DNA of 6,878 nt from Bradyrhizobiaceae bacterium (GCA_947475855.1 CANJPN010000336.1:1-6878), one strand, 5' to 3'; positions 1 to 6,687 are shown, counted from the first letter of the stretch. The notes: generated from the sequence alone by a model not told the origin. Made by a program: numbers and translations.

Positions 1-469
1 CGGGCTTGGCCTTCGCCAGCGCGATGAATTCCTTCAAGCCAGTTGCAGGAACCTTGTTGGCGACGACCATCGTGAGCCAGGAACGCGCAATGGCGCTGAC
101 GGGCGCCAAGTCCTTCACCGGATCGTAGGACACTCTTGCAATCAGACTCGGCGCGACGACGACTGTGATGTCCGTGAAAAGAAGCGTATAGCCGTCCGGC
201 GTTGCCTTTGCGACCGCGGCGGCGCCCAGAGATGCACTGGCGCCAGCTCGGTTCTCCACGATCACCGGCTTGCCTAGTAGTTCAGCGAGCGGTGTCGCCA
301 CGAGCCTGGCGACGACATCCGGCGGTCCGCCAGCCGCCTGCGGCACGATCAGCGTGATATTGCGGCTCGGATAGTTTGCGGCCTGCTCTTGCGCGACAGT
401 GGGAAAAGCACCCAAAGCCAACGCGCCGATAGCTGCAGCCACGGCACGGAAAGCGCGTGTGTCTGCCAC
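1..469 (-). CDS. Bug/TctC-family tripartite tricarboxylate transporter solute-binding protein, N-terminal part
   Basis: This is a periplasmic substrate-binding protein of the Bug (TctC) family, cut off by the left window edge after about 156 codons of the usual 320 or so. The start is GTG at 469-467, chosen because a GGGAGAG ribosome site (482-476) lies 6 nt upstream and because it leaves a complete signal peptide: a short polar/basic N-terminus, a hydrophobic stretch at residues 9-22, and likely cleavage near TVA|QEQ (residue 26). The mature part opens with the family strand YPSRNITLIVP (33-43), then the ligand loop AAGGPPDVVAR (45-55), VENRAG, ATPDGYTLLF and YDPVKDLAPVSAIA, all hallmark Bug blocks. 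In this family such proteins bind carboxylates and similar small molecules for TctAB-type uptake or for sensing. The gene is divergent from the class II aldolase gene across a 151-bp spacer, which suggests shared control. The ligand cannot be inferred. Confidence 0.9.
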   Translation of the reverse strand, partial: MADTRAFRAVAAAIGALALGAFPTVAQEQAANYPSRNITLIVPQAAGGPPDVVARLVATPLAELLGKPVIVENRAGASASLGAAAVAKATPDGYTLLFTDITVVVAPSLIARVSYDPVKDLAPVSAIARSWLTMVVANKVPATGLKEFIALAKAKP

Positions 470-620
470 TTCCGTCTCTCCCTCTTTTGATCCCTTGATC
501 GGATCTTGGTGCCGACAGTAACATTTGAGCGGGTGCACTGTCTCGGGCTACGGCTGCCACCCATCGCCGACGGCGGGTCGCCCGACCTGATCCCTCAAAA
601 CCTCCCCATAAGGCCATCCC

Positions 621-1370
621 ATGCCGATCAGTGCTTTGAAAGGCGATCTCGTGACGGCAAACCACATCCTGTTCCAACAGGGTGTACTCGATGCGTTTGG
701 GCATGTGAGCGTGCGCGATCCCGATCGACCTGACCGGTTCCACATGTCTCGCGCACTGGCGCCGGGGCTTGTCACTGTAGAGGATATCGTGGAACTCGAT
801 TTCGATGGTGCTGCGGTCCGGCCGGTTCGTGGCAGCCTCTACGTCGAGCGCTACATCCATTGCGAGATCTACCGCCTGCGACCGGACGTTCAGTCGATCG
901 TGCACAGCCATTCGCCGACGGTGATCCCCTTCGGCATCTCCCAGGTCGAGCTCAAACCCGTCTACCACCGCGCGTATTTTCTCGGGCAAGGCGTTCCCGT
1001 ATTCGAGATCAGGGATGTCGCGGGCGCCCGGAACAACATGCTCGTGAACGATCAGACGAGAGGGCAGGCGCTCGCGCAGGTTCTCGGCAAGGGCAATGTC
1101 AGCCTGCTGCGAGGGCACGGCAATGTCGTCGTCGGTCCCAACATCCGCACGGCCGTCACGCGTGCGATAGAAACCGAGGTCAATGCGAAACTGCAGTTGC
1201 AGGCTGTGATGTTGGGAGGTCCGATCAACTACCTGTCGGCCGAGGAAGCCGAGACGCTAGGCGCGGAGCTGGCGCGAACACAACCCTCGGACAAGCGCGG
1301 GGCCGATCGTGTTTGGGATGTCTTGAAACAGCAAGCGGAAGCCGCTCGCCGGTTGCTTCAAGGCACCTAG
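621..1370 (+). CDS. Class II aldolase/adducin family protein (aldolase or decarboxylase)
   Basis: This is a 249-residue cytoplasmic metal-dependent enzyme of the class II aldolase/adducin fold, a normal length for the family. Visible motifs are GHVSVR (27-32), the catalytic-type glutamate E76 in LYVERYIHCEIY, the metal ligands H95 and H97 in VHSHSP, and the third histidine H166 in LLRGHGNVVVG. These match the Glu73/His92/His94/His155 set of L-fuculose-phosphate aldolase, so the site looks intact. Family members cleave phosphorylated sugars by retro-aldol chemistry, or decarboxylate oxo-acids such as 3-oxo-tetronate phosphate or the carboxymuconic semialdehydes of phthalate-type pathways. With a FAD ring hydroxylase nearby and no sugar kinase in view, I favour an oxo-acid decarboxylase or aldolase in aromatic or organic acid breakdown, but this is inference. 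The ATG start follows TAAGG (609-613) by 7 nt. A hairpin begins 7 nt after the TAG stop. Confidence 0.9.
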   Translation: MPISALKGDLVTANHILFQQGVLDAFGHVSVRDPDRPDRFHMSRALAPGLVTVEDIVELDFDGAAVRPVRGSLYVERYIHCEIYRLRPDVQSIVHSHSPTVIPFGISQVELKPVYHRAYFLGQGVPVFEIRDVAGARNNMLVNDQTRGQALAQVLGKGNVSLLRGHGNVVVGPNIRTAVTRAIETEVNAKLQLQAVMLGGPINYLSAEEAETLGAELARTQPSDKRGADRVWDVLKQQAEAARRLLQGT

Positions 1371-1376
1371 ATCATC

Positions 1377-1505
1377 ATCCGACCGGACGGAATCGCTTCA
1401 GCGCTTCTCCGGTCGGATAAAGATGCTCTGGATTCATGAGACCAGAGCAGTTTTGTCCGATCATTCGATCGCCAGTTATGATCACGTATGATCGGATACT
1501 GCTCT
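1377..1505. repeat. Compound palindromic intergenic element (three inverted-repeat pairs)
   Basis: Three perfect inverted-repeat pairs are packed into 129 bp. ATCCGACCGGA (1377-1387) pairs with TCCGGTCGGAT (1408-1418) across 20 nt. TGCTCTGG (1424-1431) pairs with CCAGAGCA (1442-1449) across 10 nt. A wider pair joins AGAGCAGT (1444-1451) plus TCCGATCAT (1456-1464) to ATGATCGGA (1488-1496) plus ACTGCTCT (1498-1505), interrupted by four unpaired bases on the left and one on the right. The second and third pairs share bases 1444-1449, so they cannot form together. The ATCCGA/TCGGAT and TGCTCT words recur, as in mosaic intergenic repeats of Rhizobiales (RIME-like), but assignment to a named family is inference. 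Confidence 0.7.
1424..1454 (+). terminator. Possible intrinsic terminator after the aldolase gene
   Basis: The perfect 8-bp stem TGCTCTGG/CCAGAGCA with a 10-nt loop is followed by a G and then four T residues (1451-1454). It lies 54 nt after the aldolase stop codon. The T-run is short and the stem only moderately GC-rich, so termination is plausible rather than certain. The GC-rich hairpin at 1377-1418 just upstream could help. Confidence 0.45.
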
Positions 1506-1684
1506 AGAACCGGTCTTTTAGCGCAAGATCTTCGGTGTCTCATGCCAGCGGTCGCCGTGTTCCATCATCAGCGACTAAGCTCCCGCAGACCGAGCATCGC
1601 TGTGTTGCGTCGGCCAGATCGCGTAGACGTCGATATAGCTGGCAAAGTTTTTCCGAGCTGCCATTGGCTTCCTGCCCGATCCTC

Positions 1685-1710
1685 GTGTTATCGTTGCTGA
1701 AGAATAACAC
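1685..1710. promoter_or_regulatory. Dyad GTGTTAT-N12-ATAACAC, possible operator
   Basis: Perfect 7-bp arms (1685-1691 and 1704-1710) flank a 12-nt spacer, 54 bp ahead of the GTG start of the second Bug gene. The A/T-rich arms stand out in GC-rich surroundings. The size and position suit a dimeric regulator of the GntR, LysR or IclR type, but no regulator gene is in the window and the class is not determined. No clear -35/-10 pair could be assigned. Confidence 0.35.
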
Positions 1711-1764
1711 ACGGGCTGTTCATATCCACAAGCCTGTGCCCAGCCTGCCAGGGAGGTCGTCCGC

Positions 1765-2745
1765 GTGTCGTCACGCCACAAACTCTGCCGCGCGTTGGCG
1801 CTGCTGGTTCTGCTATCGATTTCGACCGCAGCGCATGCGCAGCAGGCGTGGCCGTCGCGGTCGATTCGTCTCATCGTTCCCTATGACGTGGGCGGAATTG
1901 CCGATCGGCTCGGACGCATTGTCGCTGACAAGCTCTCGGAACAACTTGGCCAACGTCTCATCGTGGAAAACCGTGGTGGCAGTGCCGGTCTCCTCGCGGC
2001 GGTGCTCGTCGCGCGAGCGCCGGCCGATGGATATACTTTGATGGTCGGTGGAACCGGCCCGCATGCGACAGGGCCCGCCACGAACCGCAACGCTGGTTAC
2101 GATCCGCTCAAGGACTTCACGCACATCGCGATGATAGGCGGCGACGTATTCCTGCTCGCCTCGAGCCCAGCACGCGGTTGGCGATCGCTTGCCGACGTCA
2201 TCGGCGCTGCGAAACGGCCCGAGGCGAAGCTCGACTTCGGGTCGACAGGGAATGCAACTCCGACGCATCTCGTGATGGAAGGCTTCCTGGCGACTGCGGG
2301 CCTCAAGATAGCGCACATTCCCTACAAAGGCGGCGGGCCTGCCATCCAGGCCTCTCTCGGCGACCACACGCCGATGCTGCTGATCACACTGTCGAGCCTG
2401 GCGCCGCACATCGTTTCGGGGCGCCTCACGCCATTGGCACTCGCTGCAGCACAGCGGCACCCGGCGTTCCCCAGCGTGCCGACGTTCGCCGAGCAGGGCT
2501 ATCCGGATGTCGATGGTGGTACGTTGTTCTGGTTGTCAGCTCCCGCAGGCCTGCCTGCCGAAATCGTCACCCGTCTCAACACCGACGTCCGCGCGGTGCT
2601 CAAACGCGACGACGTCAAAGCTCTGTTCGAAAAGCAGCTTCTCGTCTCGGCAGACGACAACGTCGATCGGTTCCAGGCGTTCGTTTCACGCCATGTGTCC
2701 GGTTGGTCAGATCTCGTCAAACGACTCGACATCAAATTGGAATAG
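1765..2745 (+). CDS. Bug/TctC-family tripartite tricarboxylate transporter solute-binding protein
   Basis: This is a complete 326-residue periplasmic solute-binding protein of the Bug/TctC family. The GTG start is well supported: GGGAGGT (1751-1757) lies 7 nt upstream and the start yields a clean signal peptide with a basic N-terminus, a hydrophobic core at residues 10-19, and cleavage at AHA|QQ (residue 25). The mature protein opens with WPSRSIRLIVP (29-39) and the ligand loop YDVGGIADRLGR (40-51). VENRGGSAG (67-75), ADGYTLMVGG (87-96), YDPLKDF (112-118), the hinge block DFGSTGNATPTH (157-168) and IPYKGGGPAI follow in family order. The loop has V where most relatives have A before GG, so the ligand may differ from that of the left-edge paralogue. 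It is the first gene of an apparent operon with the cyclodeaminase-like gene 57 bp downstream. No TctA/TctB genes are in the window. The ligand is unknown. Confidence 0.93.
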   Translation: MSSRHKLCRALALLVLLSISTAAHAQQAWPSRSIRLIVPYDVGGIADRLGRIVADKLSEQLGQRLIVENRGGSAGLLAAVLVARAPADGYTLMVGGTGPHATGPATNRNAGYDPLKDFTHIAMIGGDVFLLASSPARGWRSLADVIGAAKRPEAKLDFGSTGNATPTHLVMEGFLATAGLKIAHIPYKGGGPAIQASLGDHTPMLLITLSSLAPHIVSGRLTPLALAAAQRHPAFPSVPTFAEQGYPDVDGGTLFWLSAPAGLPAEIVTRLNTDVRAVLKRDDVKALFEKQLLVSADDNVDRFQAFVSRHVSGWSDLVKRLDIKLE

Positions 2746-2802
2746 CTACGCACTTCGTTCAAGACGACGACAGACGAACTCCTTTGCTGACACGAGGACC
2801 AA

Positions 2803-3894
2803 ATGACGAGCGATCGCCGCAACCGCAACTCAGTGCTGTTTCTCTCTCCAGAGGACCTTCAGGGCATGATCCGCATGGAGGAGGCAATAGAAGCCGTGGA
2901 TCAGGGCTATCGCGAGGCGGCGCGGTTCCCCGTTGTGAACGCGCCGCGCCGTCGTGTCCATTCGCCCGACGGCATTCGAGTCTCGAATTTTCCAGGGGGC
3001 ATTCCCGGTATGGGCGTCATCGGATCGATGACACGCGCGGAGACGGTGGCGCACGATTCAACCAACCAGGATTACGGCTATCGCGAGCACCCGGTCTATC
3101 TTCTGTGGGACAGCAAGACCGCGCGTCTGCTTTCGGTGATGATGGGAGAGATCAACGACGAGCGCATCGGCTTCTCGAGTCTGATGGCTATGCGCACCGC
3201 GGCCACCACTGGTGTCGGGGTGAAGCATCTCGCCCGGCCGGATGCGCGGGTGATGGGTCTCTTCGGAACGGGCGGGCAGGCACTCAACAAGGTGCTCGCG
3301 ATCAAGGCCGTTCGCGATATCCGCCGGGTCAACGTCTTCAGCCGGAGTCCCGAGAACCGCAAGGCGTTCTGCGCCAAAGTCGAGAAGCTCTGCGATATCG
3401 AGGCCGTAGCCGTGGGAGGACCTGAGGCGGTGATCAAAGGCGCCGATCTTGTCATCTGCGCCACGAGTTCCAACGTCCCCGTGTTCGATGGCGCCCTGCT
3501 CGAGCCCGGACAGCACGTCGCTACGATCGTCGGGTCGAACACGCAGCTCGTCGAGGGCGGCTGGCTCAAGAAGGGACGCCGCGAGAACGACGACGAGACG
3601 GTGCGTCGCGCCGACGTGATCGTCACCAACTGGGTTGATTCCGTCCTATCGGAAAAGCAATGCGGATTGTGGGATCCCATGGAGGCGGGGATCATCACGC
3701 GCGAGCAGATCATCGGAATCGGCGACGTCGCCGCCGGCATTCATCCGGGTCGAACGTCTCCGGAGCAGATCACATATCACTTCAACAACAACGGCACGGC
3801 GGCGGCCGACCTTGCCATTGCAAAGGTGGTCTATGATCGCGCCAAGGCCGCGGGCCGAGGAACCGCGCTCGACATCGCTTCGCCCGGTTCGTGA
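2803..3894 (+). CDS. Ornithine cyclodeaminase/mu-crystallin family protein
   Basis: This is a 363-residue cytoplasmic NAD(P)-dependent protein of the ornithine cyclodeaminase/mu-crystallin family, slightly longer than many members. GACGAG-type purines with GAGGA (2794-2798) precede the ATG by 4 nt. The N-terminal substrate domain carries the arginine cluster R49-R51. The family signature RTAATTGVGVKHLA (131-144) leads into the Rossmann nucleotide loop GLFGTGGQA (152-160), then NVFSRS (177-182) and ADLVICATSS (214-223). Family reactions include ornithine cyclodeamination, alanine dehydrogenation and ketimine or pyrroline-2-carboxylate reduction, so a specific reaction cannot be assigned. By eye, the usual substrate lysine (Lys69 in Pseudomonas putida ornithine cyclodeaminase) falls within GMGVIGSM (69-76) without a lysine, and the position of Asp228 appears as N246 in VGSNTQ. 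True ornithine cyclodeaminase activity is therefore unlikely. The gene sits between two solute-binding protein genes, which suggests work on an imported amino, imino or keto acid. Confidence 0.9.
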   Translation: MTSDRRNRNSVLFLSPEDLQGMIRMEEAIEAVDQGYREAARFPVVNAPRRRVHSPDGIRVSNFPGGIPGMGVIGSMTRAETVAHDSTNQDYGYREHPVYLLWDSKTARLLSVMMGEINDERIGFSSLMAMRTAATTGVGVKHLARPDARVMGLFGTGGQALNKVLAIKAVRDIRRVNVFSRSPENRKAFCAKVEKLCDIEAVAVGGPEAVIKGADLVICATSSNVPVFDGALLEPGQHVATIVGSNTQLVEGGWLKKGRRENDDETVRRADVIVTNWVDSVLSEKQCGLWDPMEAGIITREQIIGIGDVAAGIHPGRTSPEQITYHFNNNGTAAADLAIAKVVYDRAKAAGRGTALDIASPGS

Positions 3895-3922
3895 CGGAAT
3901 GCTGTTGACTGGGAGACGCACC

Positions 3923-4951
3923 ATGTTGAACCGCGGCTGGACGCTGGCGCTGTCGATGTTTTGCTCAGTCGCCGCTTGCAGCGCTTGCCGCGCCGATACG
4001 CTGTCGAATTTCTACGCCGGCAAGACGCTGCGCATCGTCATCGGCTACGGCGCTGGCGGCGGATACGACATCTACGGCCGGGTGTTCGCGGAGCACTTCG
4101 GCCGGTTCCTGCCTGGCAAGCCCAATGTGATCGCCCAGAACATGGACGGCGCCGGCAGCTTCGTGGCCGCCAAGTACCTCTACAACGTCGCGCCACAGGA
4201 CGGGACCACGTTCGGCAGCCTCGCGCAGACACTGCCGCTTGATTGGGCAATGAGCGATCAGCATCGTGACCTCGATGCGTCGCGCATGCCGTATATTGGA
4301 AGGTTGCTCGCGAACATCGAGCTCGGTACTGGTCTGCCCGGCGCGGCGTTCACGTCGTTCGAAGATGCCAGACAACGCCAGATCGTGGTGGGTGCCACGG
4401 GCGCCTCGACGCCGGGTTTCCTTCTACCGACCGCACTCAACCGCTACGGCGGCGCCAAGTTCAAGATCGTGTCGGGCTACAAGGGCAGCAACGACGTCCT
4501 CCTCGCAGCGGAGCGCAAGGAAGTCGAACTGATCGGCGCCATCGGCCTCGCGACGATCATGGTTCGCAACCCGCAATGGGTCACACAGCGCCAAGCCCCG
4601 ATCATGTACCAGCTCGCGCTTTCCCGGAACGACTTGCTTCCGCACGTGCCAGCCTTGGCCGAACTCGGGCAGACCGGCGAAGGTCGCGACGTGCTCCGCG
4701 CACTGGCCAGTTCGTCGGAGATCGGCCGGTCGATCATCACCACGCCGAATGTTCCGCCCGAGCGGCTCGCGGCCTTGCGCTCAGCATTCAATGCCATGAT
4801 GGCCGACCCGGAATTCGTGCGGTCGATGGAGAGCCGAAAGATCCCACTTTCTCCACTGCGAGGCGAGGAGGTCGACCGCATATCACGGGAGACGCTGGCA
4901 ACGCCAAAGCACATCTTGCAGCAGGTCCTCGGCCTTTCAAAAGGAAGCTGA
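3923..4951 (+). CDS. Divergent Bug/TctC-like solute-binding protein
   Basis: This is a 342-residue exported protein of the tripartite tricarboxylate transporter receptor type, from a subgroup unlike the other two here. The frame is open further upstream, but ATG at 3923 is preferred because GGGAGA (3911-3916) lies 6 nt ahead and a signal peptide follows directly; ATG at 3899 is a weaker in-frame alternative. The leader has a hydrophobic stretch at residues 6-18 and could be cut by signal peptidase I at CRA|DT (24), or be lipidated at C19, since VAAC fits a lipobox. The mature start FYAGKTLRIVIGYGAGGGYD (30-49) replaces the usual YPSRPIRLIVPFPAGG block. AQNMDGAGSF (71-80) stands in for VENRAGAG, and APQDGTTFG (90-98) for APDGYTLL. 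The gene starts 28 nt after the cyclodeaminase-like stop codon, so the two are probably cotranscribed. The ligand is unknown; uptake of an organic acid is the family expectation. Confidence 0.87.
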   Translation: MLNRGWTLALSMFCSVAACSACRADTLSNFYAGKTLRIVIGYGAGGGYDIYGRVFAEHFGRFLPGKPNVIAQNMDGAGSFVAAKYLYNVAPQDGTTFGSLAQTLPLDWAMSDQHRDLDASRMPYIGRLLANIELGTGLPGAAFTSFEDARQRQIVVGATGASTPGFLLPTALNRYGGAKFKIVSGYKGSNDVLLAAERKEVELIGAIGLATIMVRNPQWVTQRQAPIMYQLALSRNDLLPHVPALAELGQTGEGRDVLRALASSSEIGRSIITTPNVPPERLAALRSAFNAMMADPEFVRSMESRKIPLSPLRGEEVDRISRETLATPKHILQQVLGLSKGS

Positions 4952-4989
4952 AGCATGCGCACCGATCGGGGTGCCGGGGGAGATGCGAT

Positions 4990-5014
4990 GCCCGGGCCGA
5001 CGGACCATCCGGGC
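4990..5014. terminator. Weak hairpin between convergent genes
   Basis: GCCCGG (4990-4995) can pair with CCGGGC (5009-5014) across 13 nt in the 128-bp gap between the third solute-binding gene and the convergent monooxygenase gene. There is no T-run on either side, so a terminator role is only suggested by position. Confidence 0.2.
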
Positions 5015-5079
5015 CAGCGCACATCAGAGCGGGTTGATCCCTCCGAAGTCGCGTAGCTGCTATTCAAGCACACGCCTGC

Positions 5080-6687
5080 TCAGGCGCCGCGAACGCGATC
5101 GAGAACAGCGCTGATGTCGTCGGGCTCCAGATCGCTGCGCCACGCCACATGACCATCCGGGCGCACCAGCACGAGACGGCGCTGGTAGACCGCAAAAACT
5201 TCGCTCTCGGTTAGCGTCACGATGTTGAGCGGCATCGCGCAGGCGGCAGCAGCAGCCATGAAGCCCGGCACCGCTGGAGCATCGTTTCCAAGTCGCAGGA
5301 GCACGAAGCTCCGGCCGAAGAGATCGAGCATCGAACGACCGTCGGCGAGCCATACGTGCGGCGCGCGTGAACCGGGCCGAGCCGTCGGCTCATAGACCTC
5401 GGGATTGTCCGGCCCCTCCGGCGTCCCATCCGGGACGACGATCGGCGAGTGCTCGTAGCGGTAGCCGATCTGCAGGCCAACAGTTCGGAATTCGCGTCCC
5501 AGGTGCGCTACGAGGCGCTCGCCTGCCTCGCGGCGGCGGTTCTCCCCGGCCGTTCCGGCCTCGTCGAGATCTCCATCGGGACGCCACGCCTCGTTATTCT
5601 TGTAGAACGTCGTCGCCATCCGCACGGCGCGCTCGCCGACTGGACGGCGCTCCGCGTCGTAGGAGGCAAGCAGTTGGTCACCGCCCCATCCTGACAGGAC
5701 CGCATCGAGCTTCCATGCGAGATCGACGGCATCGGCGAGGCCAGTGTTCATCCCCATCGCACCGGTCGGCGAGAGTTGGTGAACACAATCGCCCGCCAAC
5801 AGAACACGGTCCGTGCCGTAGCTGCCAGCCAGCGCGCTACGTCGTCGCCATATGCTGGTGTCGAGCCACTCCACTTGATAGTTGCAGCCCAGTGCGCGGC
5901 GAAGATAGCCGTCTCTGTCTACCATGCTCACGTCGATGTCTGGATCGGCGCTGTCGATCATCAGCCGCCACATTCCGGTTGATGGATTGATGATGCGCAG
6001 GTTCGCCCAGGCGCCGCCATCGTCCACGCACAAATAGAACGTCGCTGCTTCCTTTCCACAGTCCTGCAACAGGCGCGGCGCGCGAAAGAACAGGTTGATC
6101 GGGGTACCAATTGTGCCAGACCCGACAAGCTCGATTCCGAGACGGCGTCGCGTGGTGCTTGCAGCACCGTCACAACCGATTAGATATTTTGCGCCGATCG
6201 TGGACCGGAGACCAGATTGCGTGTCCGTGACTTCGGCAGTGACGCCATCCGCCGACTGCTCGAACGATTCCAGTTGCGTGTGGTAACGTAACTCAACATG
6301 AGGAAACGTCCGTGCATAACGCTGTAGAATTGGGTCGAACCAGATCTGCGAGCAGACCTGCATCCGAACCGGGCCATAGGACTCCGAGCGTTGATCGGCT
6401 CGTGCCGGGCGGTGCACGCGCCCCAACTCATGGCCGAACAAGCTCGTTACGAACGCAGAATCGAGGGGGTAGCTTGCCGGGAATGGACAGTCGTCGATTT
6501 GCTGGGTAATGCCCCAACGTCGGCAAACTTCCATCGAGCGAATATTGACCTCGTTCATTTTGGGCGTCCCGACGGTGCCATCGCCCTGTTCGATCAAAAC
6601 GCATGCGACGCCGCGCCAGCCGAGGTCGCAGGCAAGTGCCAACCCGACCGGGCCGCCGCCGATGATGAGTACTGGGGTAATTGTCAT
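5080..6687 (-). CDS. FAD-dependent aromatic-type monooxygenase (PheA/TfdB/MhpA-like)
   Basis: This is a class A flavoprotein monooxygenase of about 535 residues. It would use NAD(P)H and O2 to hydroxylate a phenolic or similar ring in the cytoplasm. Numbered from the ATG at 6687, the FAD dinucleotide fold is VLIIGGGPVGLALA (6-19) with ribose-binding E33. The DG motif CDGAAS lies at 172-177, and the FAD-phosphate motif GDCVHQLSPTGAMGMNTG at 299-316. A C-terminal segment with RAPHVWLADGRSMLDLFG resembles the thioredoxin-like tail of phenol hydroxylase, TfdB and MhpA relatives. The start is uncertain: in-frame ATGs at 6711 and 6768 would add 8 or 27 residues, and none has a good ribosome site. 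I chose 6687 because the FAD strand then begins within a few residues, as in relatives. The gene converges on the solute-binding operon, 128 bp away. Substrate is unknown; polyketide or antibiotic hydroxylases share the fold. Confidence 0.9.
   Translation of the reverse strand: MTITPVLIIGGGPVGLALACDLGWRGVACVLIEQGDGTVGTPKMNEVNIRSMEVCRRWGITQQIDDCPFPASYPLDSAFVTSLFGHELGRVHRPARADQRSESYGPVRMQVCSQIWFDPILQRYARTFPHVELRYHTQLESFEQSADGVTAEVTDTQSGLRSTIGAKYLIGCDGAASTTRRRLGIELVGSGTIGTPINLFFRAPRLLQDCGKEAATFYLCVDDGGAWANLRIINPSTGMWRLMIDSADPDIDVSMVDRDGYLRRALGCNYQVEWLDTSIWRRRSALAGSYGTDRVLLAGDCVHQLSPTGAMGMNTGLADAVDLAWKLDAVLSGWGGDQLLASYDAERRPVGERAVRMATTFYKNNEAWRPDGDLDEAGTAGENRRREAGERLVAHLGREFRTVGLQIGYRYEHSPIVVPDGTPEGPDNPEVYEPTARPGSRAPHVWLADGRSMLDLFGRSFVLLRLGNDAPAVPGFMAAAAACAMPLNIVTLTESEVFAVYQRRLVLVRPDGHVAWRSDLEPDDISAVLDRVRGA

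Larger units (their letters stand above)
1371..1764. other. 394-bp non-coding gap with palindromic element and upstream dyad
   Basis: No convincing gene was found between the aldolase and the second Bug gene. The left third (1377-1505) is a compound inverted repeat and the right end (1685-1710) has a dyad; both are listed separately. The middle (about 1506-1684) has only short open frames without family motifs or ribosome sites. It could be promoter-bearing spacer or eroded DNA, and I see no recognisable gene remnant. Confidence 0.7.

Noticed and set aside
282..1118. Long minus-strand open frame (278 codons) spanning the left-edge gene and the aldolase gene
   Set aside because: It is antisense to two genes with clear family motifs, is Arg/Ala-rich with no motif, and lacks a ribosome site. 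It is a GC-rich shadow frame.
1377..1505. Insertion sequence or CRISPR-like array
   Set aside because: There is no transposase, target duplication or regularly spaced repeat-spacer pattern. The repeats are inverted pairs, not an array.
1488..1700. 70-codon plus-strand frame starting within the palindromic element
   Set aside because: There is no ribosome site, its start lies in a repeat arm, and its composition is not protein-like.
1575..1874. Minus-strand 99-codon frame in the 1371-1764 gap
   Set aside because: It runs into the second Bug gene's signal peptide region on the opposite strand. The translation has no recognisable motif and no ribosome site, and it would remove the spacer carrying that gene's ribosome site.
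2178..3425. 415-codon plus-strand open frame across the Bug/cyclodeaminase junction
   Set aside because: It is out of frame with two well-supported genes and gives an Arg-rich, low-complexity translation without domains.
3635..3922. Upstream extension of the third solute-binding gene by up to 96 codons
   Set aside because: This part is out-of-frame overlap with the cyclodeaminase-like gene and is Arg/Ser-rich. The signal peptide and ribosome site place the start at 3923.
4477..5073. 198-codon minus-strand frame opposite the third solute-binding gene
   Set aside because: It is antisense to a gene with a signal peptide and family motifs, and is Ser/Arg-rich with no domain.
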